From assembly GCA_035575035.1 (NCBI GenBank), contig DATLYH010000377.1, positions 1 through 28,142 on the forward strand: a DNA stretch of 28,142 nucleotides, in the 5' to 3' direction. The notes under the pieces are model-generated. The model was not told the DNA's origin, made no database searches, and worked only from the letters and a program-made list of their open reading frames with translations. The position numbers and the translations under genes were made by a program. Shown piece by piece: positions 1-9,100 of the stretch (position 1 is the stretch's first letter; every line of letters starts with the position of its first letter). Source of the stretch: DATLYH01 sp035575035. Its GTDB lineage: Bacteria; Planctomycetota; Planctomycetia; Gemmatales; Gemmataceae.

Positions 1-433
1 CGACCACGACGAACTGCACCGCGATGAACGTCTCGAAGAACGCCTCGGCGAACCGGGCCAGCTCGTTGAAGCGGAGGGTCTGGCCTGTCCACAACGAGTC
101 GATGCCGCCCCCTCGATGGCCGAACCAGTTCAGGTAAAGCAGAAACAGCATGCATAACAGCGCCGTGAGGTAAGCACAGCGCAGGAAGGCGTGTCGGCCA
201 CGGCGGGCACTGCGGACGAGGTCGTAGAACAGGATCGGCCCAAAGAGCGACCGACCGCTGAGCCGGCTGAGCAGTCCTAGGCCAAGCAGTCCCACCAGCA
301 CAGCGCCGCCGATCTGCTGCCAGGGTGTCAGCTGGCTCCTGAAGTGCCAGAAAGCGGCGGCCCCGGCCAGCACGGCGAGCAGACCGACGACGACTTGCCA
401 GGAGGGCCAGAAGGAGCGGCCGAGAGACGGCAT
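1..433 (-). CDS. Probable ABC-2 type transporter permease, N-terminal part (runs off the left edge)
   Basis: An uninterrupted frame starts at the ATG at 433 and reads 144 codons to the window edge, so only the N-terminus is present. The translation has a first hydrophobic segment at about residues 12-29 (after MPSLGRSF), a second at about 39-54, then the motif GPILFYDLVRSARRGR followed by a third hydrophobic stretch (CAYLTALLCMLFLLY). A soluble loop with FNELARF leads into another hydrophobic segment at the edge. The pattern 'G-P-x-x-x-Y-D-L-V-R-x-A-R-R-G' followed by a membrane helix is what I know from planctomycete ABC transporter permease subunits of the ABC-2 type, so export or lipoprotein/polysaccharide transport is likely. 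No ATPase partner is visible. No strong ribosome binding site precedes 433. The membrane-protein call is firm; the permease family is an inference from motif memory. Confidence 0.6.
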   Translation of the reverse strand, partial: MPSLGRSFWPSWQVVVGLLAVLAGAAAFWHFRSQLTPWQQIGGAVLVGLLGLGLLSRLSGRSLFGPILFYDLVRSARRGRHAFLRCAYLTALLCMLFLLYLNWFGHRGGGIDSLWTGQTLRFNELARFAEAFFETFIAVQFVVV

Positions 434-750
434 GGATGATTTCCCAGGGGGCCTGTTTAGCAGGGAGCCGCAGCGGATGAGATCACGCTAGACGAGTGTC
501 CGACCGGTCCGACGAATACTGTATCCCGGCTGCATCGGCCGTCGGGCGACGTGGAACGAGCATGGCGCTGTCGCCCCCATCGGCCGAAGAGCGACTAGAT
601 CCACCGTAACCATGCGGCGGCGTCCTGTCCAGCATTCGGCGGGCATGGTAGGGAGAAAGCCCCCACAACGACCCCGGGGCATTGACCCGGGGCCGTTGCG
701 TCAAACGGCCCAAGATGTGGGTCGGCAGGCGCTGTAGTTCGTGGCGGACT
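434..750. other. Intergenic stretch without a gene
   Basis: Short frames exist on both strands but none has a ribosome binding site, a recognisable family motif or consistent codon use. The only structure I see is the hairpin at 666-698 behind the DUF1559 gene. The remainder (434-665) should carry the promoter of the permease gene, but I cannot point to convincing -35/-10 boxes. Confidence 0.5.
666..698 (-). terminator. Hairpin behind the DUF1559 gene, candidate terminator
   Basis: Bases 666-678 pair with 686-698 (13-bp stem, one mismatch, 7-nt loop), very GC-rich. It lies about 50 bp past the stop codon of the minus-strand DUF1559 gene. Only a short T-rich stretch follows on the minus strand, so intrinsic termination is plausible but not certain. 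Confidence 0.5.
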
Positions 751-1734
751 TCATCGGCCGCCGTCGCTCGCCACCTCGCCCCCCTGGGTGGTGCTCAGCC
801 CGCTCCAGAGCGTCGCGCTGATACCGTCGGTGATGAAGGAGACATGGCCATCGCCGAAGACCGCCTGGACGCCTCCGGGGTGGCGGCTGCGGGCCGCCAT
901 CAGCCGCGGCCGGGTCACCGTGGCCGTGGTGGTGCAAGGCGGATTGCCATTCACCAGCGACTGGCAGGTGCCGCCGGTCAAGGTGTCCGGCTCCGGACTG
1001 TTCGGCATCAGGTAGGTGACGAAAGCGGCCGCGCTGGCCCACCAGGTGTAACCCCGCATGTCGTTGTTCTGCCCCTGAACCGTCTCCGCGGCCAGGAACG
1101 TGTTGCTCAAACCGTCGATGATCTCGTCGAAGCGCACCGGCTTGCCGTAGGGTCCGCCTCCCACGTTCGTTGCCCTGAGATCGTCATAATCATTGCCGCC
1201 GACCTGGTCATCCCTTGACCCGCGGTAGATGTGGAAGGGCGCTCCGAGGAACGGGATTCCGTTGAGCGGGCGCTGGTAGAGGCTGGTATTCCCGGCGTTG
1301 ACGAGGTAATTATGCTTGGTGACACCGTTGGTCTGCACGTTCGGCCGATCGCTCGGACACATCAGGACTCGGATCTGCAAGCCGGTGCATGGTAGGTTCG
1401 CCGCGTGGTTGTACCGCGGCCCGGTGGCATCAGTCCCGCCAAAGTTCTGATACAACCGGAATTGGTTCTCCAGTTCGAGGTAAGGCAGGACTAGCACTTG
1501 CCACGTGCCCCAGCAGCAGCCGTGCGACCCTACCCCGGAGGGGAGCACCCGGTGGGCATCATGGTAGTTGTGGAAGGCCAGGCCGAGCTGCTTGAGGTTG
1601 TTCTGGCACTGGGCGCGGGCAGCGGCCTCACGGACCTTCTGCACCGCCGGCAACAGCAGCGCGATCAACACGGCGATGATAGCGATGACCACCAACAACT
1701 CGATCAAGGTGAACGCCCGGCGATGGAAGCGCAT
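751..1734 (-). CDS. DUF1559 family protein with type IV pilin-like N-terminus
   Basis: 327 residues. The N-terminus MRFHRRAFTLIELL is a prepilin-type cleavage/methylation signal (short basic leader, then F-T-L-I-E-L-L and a hydrophobic helix to about residue 30), followed by the family hallmark PAVQKVREAA and the conserved N-N-L-K-Q-L-G-L-A-x-H-N-Y-H. The C-terminus has the H-x9-DG signature (HPGGVQAVFGDG). All of this is typical of DUF1559, a family greatly expanded in planctomycetes; the proteins are thought to be pseudopilin-like envelope proteins, but no function is proven. The residue before the processed F is Ala rather than the usual Gly. ATG at 1734 is preceded by an AAGGAGAGG ribosome binding site. 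It lies 65 bp behind the lipoprotein gene on the same strand and is probably cotranscribed with it. Confidence 0.93.
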   Translation of the reverse strand: MRFHRRAFTLIELLVVIAIIAVLIALLLPAVQKVREAAARAQCQNNLKQLGLAFHNYHDAHRVLPSGVGSHGCCWGTWQVLVLPYLELENQFRLYQNFGGTDATGPRYNHAANLPCTGLQIRVLMCPSDRPNVQTNGVTKHNYLVNAGNTSLYQRPLNGIPFLGAPFHIYRGSRDDQVGGNDYDDLRATNVGGGPYGKPVRFDEIIDGLSNTFLAAETVQGQNNDMRGYTWWASAAAFVTYLMPNSPEPDTLTGGTCQSLVNGNPPCTTTATVTRPRLMAARSRHPGGVQAVFGDGHVSFITDGISATLWSGLSTTQGGEVASDGGR

Positions 1735-1799
1735 GACCCTCTCCTTTCTCCTGGATAAGGGCGAAGCAAGCCGACAAAACTGATAACCGCGCGCGGCGC

Positions 1800-2243
1800 T
1801 TATGGTATCGCATAATCGAACTGGTTCGGGCCCCCCTCCTTCACTTCGACCACCTGTTTCGTCTTGAGGTTGTAGTCAGCCGGAATTCGCTCCTTGGAGA
1901 AGATGCTCTTCGGGCCGGGACCGCCGGCTTCGGCGTCGGAGATCGGGCCCTTCTTCTCTCCCGAGGAGATGACCACTCGGTACTTGCCGGGGACCAGTCC
2001 CTTTTCCTTGGGGATGAGGTACTTGCCGTTCTGGATCATCGCTCCCGACCTAGTCGCCAGTTGATCCGGGGAAGCATTGTCCAGGGGGAGAAACTGGATA
2101 AACCCCTCATCGAGGGGCTGGCCTTTCAAGGTGACGGTGCCGGAGATCTCCTGGCGGCCGCCCGTGCTGTCGCCACAGCCCCCGGCGAGGAGAAGGAAGA
2201 CCGCCATTAAAACGAGCGCTCGCGGCCCACACGGTCGGCTCAT
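1800..2243 (-). CDS. Small lipoprotein with carboxypeptidase-regulatory-like (beta-sandwich) domain
   Basis: 147 residues from the ATG at 2243. I chose this start because GAAGG lies 8 nt upstream and it begins a good lipoprotein signal: MSRPCGPRALVLMAVFLLLAG and then G-C, with a lipobox LAGGC. An upstream TTG at 2276 would add 11 residues before the signal and is less likely. The mature part starts with the pattern S-G-T-V-T-L-K-G-Q-P-L and then F-I-Q-F-L-P, with a later P-G-K-Y-R-V-V-I-S, the usual motifs of small planctomycete lipoproteins that resemble the carboxypeptidase regulatory domain. These genes commonly sit next to DUF1559 genes, as here. Probable location: lipid-anchored in the envelope. 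Function unknown. Confidence 0.85.
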   Translation of the reverse strand: MSRPCGPRALVLMAVFLLLAGGCGDSTGGRQEISGTVTLKGQPLDEGFIQFLPLDNASPDQLATRSGAMIQNGKYLIPKEKGLVPGKYRVVISSGEKKGPISDAEAGGPGPKSIFSKERIPADYNLKTKQVVEVKEGGPNQFDYAIP

Positions 2244-2508
2244 GAGGGATACCTTCGGGGATGGGTTCGCGTCCAACCACTGACTCTACCAATGGAAAGA
2301 AACGCAGGCAAGGACTATCGTACCGGGGCTCATACCTGTGACAGAAGATTGACAACCGATCATCAACAAGCACGTCCACTTGACCAGGAGCGTCCGGGCC
2401 ATCGATCCCGGTCGCGAGGACATCTACGGCCAGTCATCCTCAGGCTGCCTGCGAAGGGCTTGCAGGAACACGGCCCAGCTGGTCTTGCTAAGCTTCTTCC
2501 GCCAGGTG

Positions 2509-2694
2509 TCATTCCCCTGGCTGCTTCCGCCGCCCAGCCCTTCCCCCGTCTAGGATGGCCGGCGGCACGCGGGGCGTTTTGCCTGCCCCGGTCGGCGCGC
2601 GGAGCACTGCGCACGGGTGGCGGCGCAGGGCGTCGAGCAATGCCGGCGGGACAGAGTCGAGCGGCAGCGGCCCGCAGACGGCGGACACCGACAT
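2509..2694 (-). pseudogene. hrpB: Truncated hrpB (ATP-dependent helicase) N-terminal remnant
   Basis: A 61-codon frame starts at the ATG at 2694 and stops at 2509. Its translation contains LPLDSVPPALLDALRRHP, then CAVLRAPTGAGKTPRVPPAI with a Walker A motif, which matches the N-terminus of the DEAH-type helicase HrpB (E. coli HrpB starts with the comparable LPVAAVLPELLTAL and a GAGKS Walker A). HrpB proteins are about 800 residues; after residue ~50 the similarity ends (RRKQPGE and stop), and DEAH, SAT and all later helicase motifs are missing. The ATG overlaps the TGA of the radical SAM gene (TGATG), as expected for a once translationally coupled operon partner. Overlapping the end and running on to 2424 is an open stretch in another frame whose translation ends in Q-P-E-D-D-W-P; it may be a second remnant. 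No ATPase function is expected. Confidence 0.65.
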
Positions 2695-3725
2695 CACTCC
2701 CTCAGCGCGGCCAGCCGGAAGATCGGGATCGTGACCTCGCGCCAGCGTTCGTCCAGCCGCCACAGCCCGGCCGCGCGGGCCAGCGCGAAGGCCTGGGTCA
2801 TCTCCGGCCGGGTCAGGCGCCGGTTGATCTCCGCGAAGCGCGGGTTGGTCTTGACCTTGTAGGCGGGGTAATACTGGTCCATCAGGTTCAGGTACGTGTC
2901 GCGGGATAGCTCGGCCAGCCAACGGACGATCGGCCCCGTGTCCCCCAACCGCCCGGGCATGACCAGGTGCCGGACGAGCACGCCGCGCAGGGCCAGGCCG
3001 TCCTCATCGGCCTTTAGCTCGCCGACCTGGCGGTGCATCGCGGTGATGACCTGGCGTGCCGTCTGCGGGTAGTTGGTGGCCGACAGGTACAGCCGGCTCG
3101 CCTCCTCGTCCCACAATTTGAAGTCCGGCATGTAGATGTCTACCAGCCCCTCCATCACCCGGAGACTTTCCAGACTGTCGTAGGAACTGGTGTTGTAGAC
3201 CAGGGGCAGGCGCAGGCCCATCTTAACGGCCAGCGGAAGGGCCTCGACGATCTGCGGCACGACATGCTCGGGGGTGACGAAGTTGATGTTGTGGCAGCCC
3301 ATCTCCTGAAGACGGATCATTAACCGCGCCAGCGACCAGGCGTCCAGCTCCTCGCCCTCGCCGAGCTGACTGGTCTCGAAGTTCTGGCAGAAGACACAGC
3401 GCAGGTTACACCACGAGAAGAAGATCGTTCCCGAGCCGCGCCAGCCGCGGAGGACGTCCTCCTCGCCGAAGTGGGGGAAAGCGCTGGCGACGCGGGCATG
3501 GCGGCCGACCTTGCAGACGCCGAACTGGTTGGCCCGCCGGTCCACCCCCTTGCACAGCCGGGGGCAGACCCGGCACGACGGCCCCAGGTGCGATAGGGCT
3601 TCTTCTACTTTCTCCTTGAGCCGGCCCTCCTCGTAAGTTTTCAGATAGGCCGGGATGAAGTCTCGCCGCCGCAGGAGGAAGCGCCCGTCGCCATGCACCG
3701 CCGCCGGGACTGACCATTGCGCCAT
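2694..3725 (-). CDS. PflA/PflX-like radical SAM protein
   Basis: 343 residues from the ATG at 3725, chosen because a strong AAGGAGG lies about 6 nt upstream. The N-terminal part has a cysteine cluster C51-x2-C54-x3-C58 with a further Cys at 71 (CRVCPRLCKG ... GVC), followed by the radical SAM motif C106-x3-C110-x2-C113 (CNLRCVFCQN) that binds the [4Fe-4S] cluster and S-adenosylmethionine. Downstream N-I-N-F-V-T-P-E-H, Y-N-T-S-S-Y-D-S and D-I-Y-M-P-D-F-K-L-W are the standard motifs of the uncharacterised PflX group (related to pyruvate formate-lyase activating enzyme). The substrate is unknown; no glycyl radical enzyme is seen in the window. Its stop overlaps the start of the hrpB remnant. Confidence 0.88.
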   Translation of the reverse strand: MAQWSVPAAVHGDGRFLLRRRDFIPAYLKTYEEGRLKEKVEEALSHLGPSCRVCPRLCKGVDRRANQFGVCKVGRHARVASAFPHFGEEDVLRGWRGSGTIFFSWCNLRCVFCQNFETSQLGEGEELDAWSLARLMIRLQEMGCHNINFVTPEHVVPQIVEALPLAVKMGLRLPLVYNTSSYDSLESLRVMEGLVDIYMPDFKLWDEEASRLYLSATNYPQTARQVITAMHRQVGELKADEDGLALRGVLVRHLVMPGRLGDTGPIVRWLAELSRDTYLNLMDQYYPAYKVKTNPRFAEINRRLTRPEMTQAFALARAAGLWRLDERWREVTIPIFRLAALRE

Positions 3726-3844
3726 GGCACCCTCCTTTTGACTTGATCCGGGGATGGTGGTGCTCTGCGCCCCTAGCGTCATGGTCGCTCATTTGGCCGG
3801 TGTGTCAAGGGCTGGCGTGCCAAGAATGGCAAGGCCGACAAACG

Positions 3845-3884
3845 CAAGGGACAGCCCGCCGGGTCGTCGGCGCTCTGTCCCTTG
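3845..3884 (-). terminator. Hairpin behind gltD, candidate operon terminator
   Basis: A perfect 10-bp inverted repeat (3845-3854 with 3875-3884, CAAGGGACAG/CTGTCCCTTG) lies 26 bp past the gltD stop codon on the minus strand. The 20-nt loop is GC-rich and can fold further. The flanks pair weakly beyond the perfect core. The run after the stem on the minus strand is only modestly T-rich. Confidence 0.55.
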
Positions 3885-3909
3885 GGTTGTTGCCGTCTCA
3901 AGGGTCGGC

Positions 3910-5466
<1,557 letters not shown>

Positions 5467-5504
5467 GTTATTAACCCTTCCAGGTCGATCCGCCCTCCGT
5501 CCGC

Positions 5505-6137
5505 TCAGAAACCTTCATCTTCATCCTCGGGGAGGATCTCCTCGGCGACTAACCGCTTCCATTCGGCGAGGACTTCCGCCGACGCACCTGCGGCACGAAG
5601 ACAATCAGCCACCGGTCCCTGCTCCTGCTTCAATTCGGGGAAGGTCAGTAGCAGTCGGAACAGGTCAGCCCTGTCGATGAGTCCCTTGGGCTTATGCTGT
5701 CGGCCGATCATGCTCATGACCTTGTTCGCAATCAACTCCGGCGGCGTCACCACCAGCACCTTCTTGACCCGCTGGGCCGGCGGCAACTCTGCTACGGGCC
5801 GGACGTCCACCAGGTGCCGGTTCTTTGGCTTCTTCACTTGATAGATCCGGTAGCCGAGGCCTTCTCTGACTTCCCTCACGCGTACCGCAATATGGAACCG
5901 CTGGTGGAGGAATTTCCGCAACTCTTCCGCCAGCTCCGCCGCTCGGGTTGAGGCGATATCCACGTCCTGGGTCATGCGCGGCTCATCCACGTAGGCGTTG
6001 ACCGCCTGGGCGCCGTAGAGCACGGCATCATCTCGGCCGGGCAAAAACTCAAAGAGGATCGCGTCATGGATCGTGGCCAGGGGTAACGGCTCGCGCATCA
6101 TGGCCTCTCGGAATGTCAGCGGCCCATCGCCAAACAT
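5505..6137 (-). CDS. AbiEii/AbiGii-like nucleotidyltransferase-fold protein
   Basis: 210 residues, ATG at 6137 with GGAGG 9 nt upstream. The motif VLYGAQAVNAYVDEPRMTQDVDI (hhhGxxAhxxh, then R-x-T-x-D-h-D) is the signature of nucleotidyltransferase-fold proteins of the AbiEii/AbiGii (DUF1814-like) type, with the two Asp residues of D-V-D as expected metal ligands. A later T-P-P-E-L-I-A-N-K-V also fits, where many relatives have a Lys important for activity. AbiEii proteins are toxins paired with an AbiEi-type antitoxin or are stand-alone nucleotidyltransferases. No antitoxin gene is next to it. It lies in the glt operon with only 39 bp to gltB and 38 bp to gltD, so it is almost certainly cotranscribed. 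The acidic tail (EEILPEDEDEGF) is notable. Role in this place unknown; it could be a cargo gene or a regulator. Confidence 0.75.
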   Translation of the reverse strand: MFGDGPLTFREAMMREPLPLATIHDAILFEFLPGRDDAVLYGAQAVNAYVDEPRMTQDVDIASTRAAELAEELRKFLHQRFHIAVRVREVREGLGYRIYQVKKPKNRHLVDVRPVAELPPAQRVKKVLVVTPPELIANKVMSMIGRQHKPKGLIDRADLFRLLLTFPELKQEQGPVADCLRAAGASAEVLAEWKRLVAEEILPEDEDEGF

Positions 6138-6176
6138 CGGTGCTCTCCTCCGCTATGCCGCAAGCGGCCGAACGGG

Positions 6177-9100
6177 TCACTTCCCCCCGGTCCGGGCCAG
6201 GTCGTGGGCGTTTTCCTCGAACGCCGCCATGATCGCCTCTTCCTCGGGCATCCCGGCCGCCTTGTACCGCTTCTGCGTCTCCAGCACCCGCCGGTAGTCG
6301 TTCGGGTAGACCTTCACGAACCGTCCCACCATGTCGTCCCACAAGGCCAGCACCTTCCAGGCCCGCTCGCTCTTGGTGTACTCGGCGTGGCGGCGAATCA
6401 TGTCCTGGACGAACTCGATCTCCTCGGGGTCTTCCAGCTTGAACAACTTGACCATTTCCATGTTGCAGTGCCGCGGGAAATCGCCGGTCTCGTCGAGCAC
6501 ATAGGCGATACCGCCCGACATGCCGGCGGCGAAGTTACGGCCGGTCGGCCCCAGCACCACCACCCGGCCGCCGGTCATGTACTCGCAGCCGTGGTCGCCG
6601 ACTGCCTCCACCACGGCATGCACGCCGCTGTTGCGGACGCAGAAGCGCTCGCCCGCCACGCCGCGGATGTAGGCCTCGCCGGCCGTCGCCCCATAGAAGG
6701 CGACGTTGCCGATGATGACGTTCTCCTCCGGCACGAAGGTCGATTCCGCCGGCGGGTAGACAATGATCTTGCCGCCCGACAGCCCCTTGCCGCAGTAGTC
6801 GTTGGCGTCGCCTTCCAGGATCAGCGTCATCCCCTTGGGGATGAAGGCTCCGAAGCTCTGGCCGGCCGAGCCCTTGAAATGCAGTCGGATGGTGTCTTCC
6901 GGCAGTCCCTCCGCCCCGTAGCGGCGCGTCACCTCGCTGCCAACGAGGGTGCCGACGACCCGGTTGACGTTGCGGATCGGCAGCGTTGCCCGCACCGGCT
7001 TGCCTTCCTCCAGCGCCGGCCGGCACAGCTCCATCAACACGGTATTGTCCAGGGCCTTCTCCAGTCCGTGGTCCTGCGGGATCTGGCAGTAGCGGCCGAC
7101 GGTCGGCGGCACGTCCGGCTGATAGAAGATAGCCGAGAAGTCCAGTCCCTTCGCCTTGTAGTGGTCGATCGCTTTCCGCATCTCCAGGCGGTCGGTCCGG
7201 CCGATCATCTCATTGAAGGTGCGGAAGCCGAGCTGGGCCATCAGCTCGCGGACCTCCTCGGCGATGAAGCGCATGAAATTGACGACGTGCTCCGGCTTGC
7301 CGGCAAACTTGGCCCGCAGCCGCGGGTCCTGCGTCGCCACGCCGACCGGGCAGGTGTTCAGATGGCAGACGCGCATCATGATGCAGCCCAGCGCCACCAA
7401 GGGGGCCGTGGCGAAGCCGAACTCCTCGGCACCGAGCAAGGCGCCGATCACCACGTCACGGCCGGTCTTGAGCTGTCCGTCCACCTCAACGACGATCCGG
7501 CTGCGCAGGTCGTTGAGGACGAGCACCTGGTGCGTCTCGGCCAGTCCCAACTCCCACGGCACACCGGCGTGCTTGATGCTGGTCAGGGGCGAGGCGCCGG
7601 TGCCGCCGTCGTGGCCGCTGATCAGCACCACGTCGGCATGCGCCTTGGAGACGCCGGCCGCGATGGTGCCGACACCGACCTCGGCCACCAGCTTGACACT
7701 GATGCGCGCGTGATGGTTGGCATTTTTCAGGTCGTGGATCAACTCGGCCAGGTCCTCGATGGAGTAAATGTCATGGTGCGGCGGCGGTGAGATCAGGCCG
7801 ACCCCCGGCGTCGAGTGGCGGACCTTGGCGATCCAGGGGTAGACCTTGTGGCCGGGCAGCTGGCCCCCTTCGCCCGGCTTGGCCCCCTGAGCCATCTTGA
7901 TCTGTAGCTCCTGGGCATTAACGAGGTACAGACTGGTCACGCCGAAGCGGCCGGACGCCACCTGCTTGATGGCGCTGTTCTTGGAATCGCCGTTGGGCAG
8001 CGGCTTGTAGCGCTCCGGGTCCTCGCCCCCTTCGCCGGTGTTGCTCTTGCCGCCGATCCGGTTCATGGCGATGGCCAGCGTCTCGTGGGCCTCCTGGCTG
8101 ATCGAGCCATACGACATGGCGCCCGACTTGAAGCGCTTCATGATCGACTCGGCCGGCTCGACCTCCTCGATCGGGATCGGCTTGTCGGCGAACTTCAGCT
8201 CCATCAGGCCACGGAGCGTGCAGAGCCGCTTCGACTGGTCGTTGACCAGCTGGCTGTACTGCTTGAAGATCTGGTAGTTACCCGTGCGGACGGCATGTTG
8301 CAGTTTGTGCACCGTCTCCGGGTTGAACAGGTGATACTCGCCGTCCTTGCGGTACTGATACTGCCCACCCGGATCGAGCAGCCGACCGTTGAGCTGCCGG
8401 TCGGGGAAGGCCTTCTGGTGCCGCTGCCGGACCTCCTCGGCGATCACGTCCAGGCCGACGCCGGCGATGCGCGAGGCGGTCCAGGTGAAATACTTGTCGA
8501 TGACCTCCTGGTTCAGGCCGATCGCCTCGAAGATTTGGGCCCCGTGGTAGCTCTGCACCGTGGAGATGCCCATCTTGGACATCACCTTGACGACCCCCTT
8601 GTTGACCGCCTTGATGTAGTTCTTGACGGCGTGGGAGTAGTCGATGCCGGTGAGCTGCCCCGTGCGAATCAGGTCGTCAAGGGTTTCGAACGCCAGGTAC
8701 GGGTTGATGGCACTGGCGCCGTAGCCGATCAAGAGGGCGAAGTGGTGCACTTCGCGCGGCTCGCCCGACTCCAGCACCAGCCCGCAACGGGTCCGGGTTC
8801 CCTCGCGGATCAGGTGGTGGTGCAGGCCAGCCACAGCCAAGAGCGCAGGGATGGCGGCATGGTCCCGGTCAATGCCGCGGTCGGACAGGATGAGGATGTC
8901 ATGGCCGTCGGCGATCGCCTGGCTGGCCCGGCGGCATAGCTCGTCCATCGCCCGCTCCAGCCCGGCTGCCCCGTCATGGATGCGGAAGAGGATCGGTAGG
9001 GTGATCGCCTTGAAGTAACTCCGGTCGCTGACGCTCCCGGCTCGCCCGGTGCCGTCGAGGGCGCGCAGCTTCTCCAACTCTTCGTTCTTCAGGATCGGCG

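Noticed and set aside
5505..6137. Complete AbiE-type toxin-antitoxin system
   Set aside because: Only the nucleotidyltransferase-like partner is present; both neighbours are glutamate synthase genes and no AbiEi-like winged-helix antitoxin is seen.
6204..7790. 528-codon frame on the plus strand opposite gltB
   Set aside because: Fully antisense to the C-terminal half of gltB; no ribosome binding site or domain. Similar antisense frames at 8085-8939 and 9480-10520 were rejected for the same reason.
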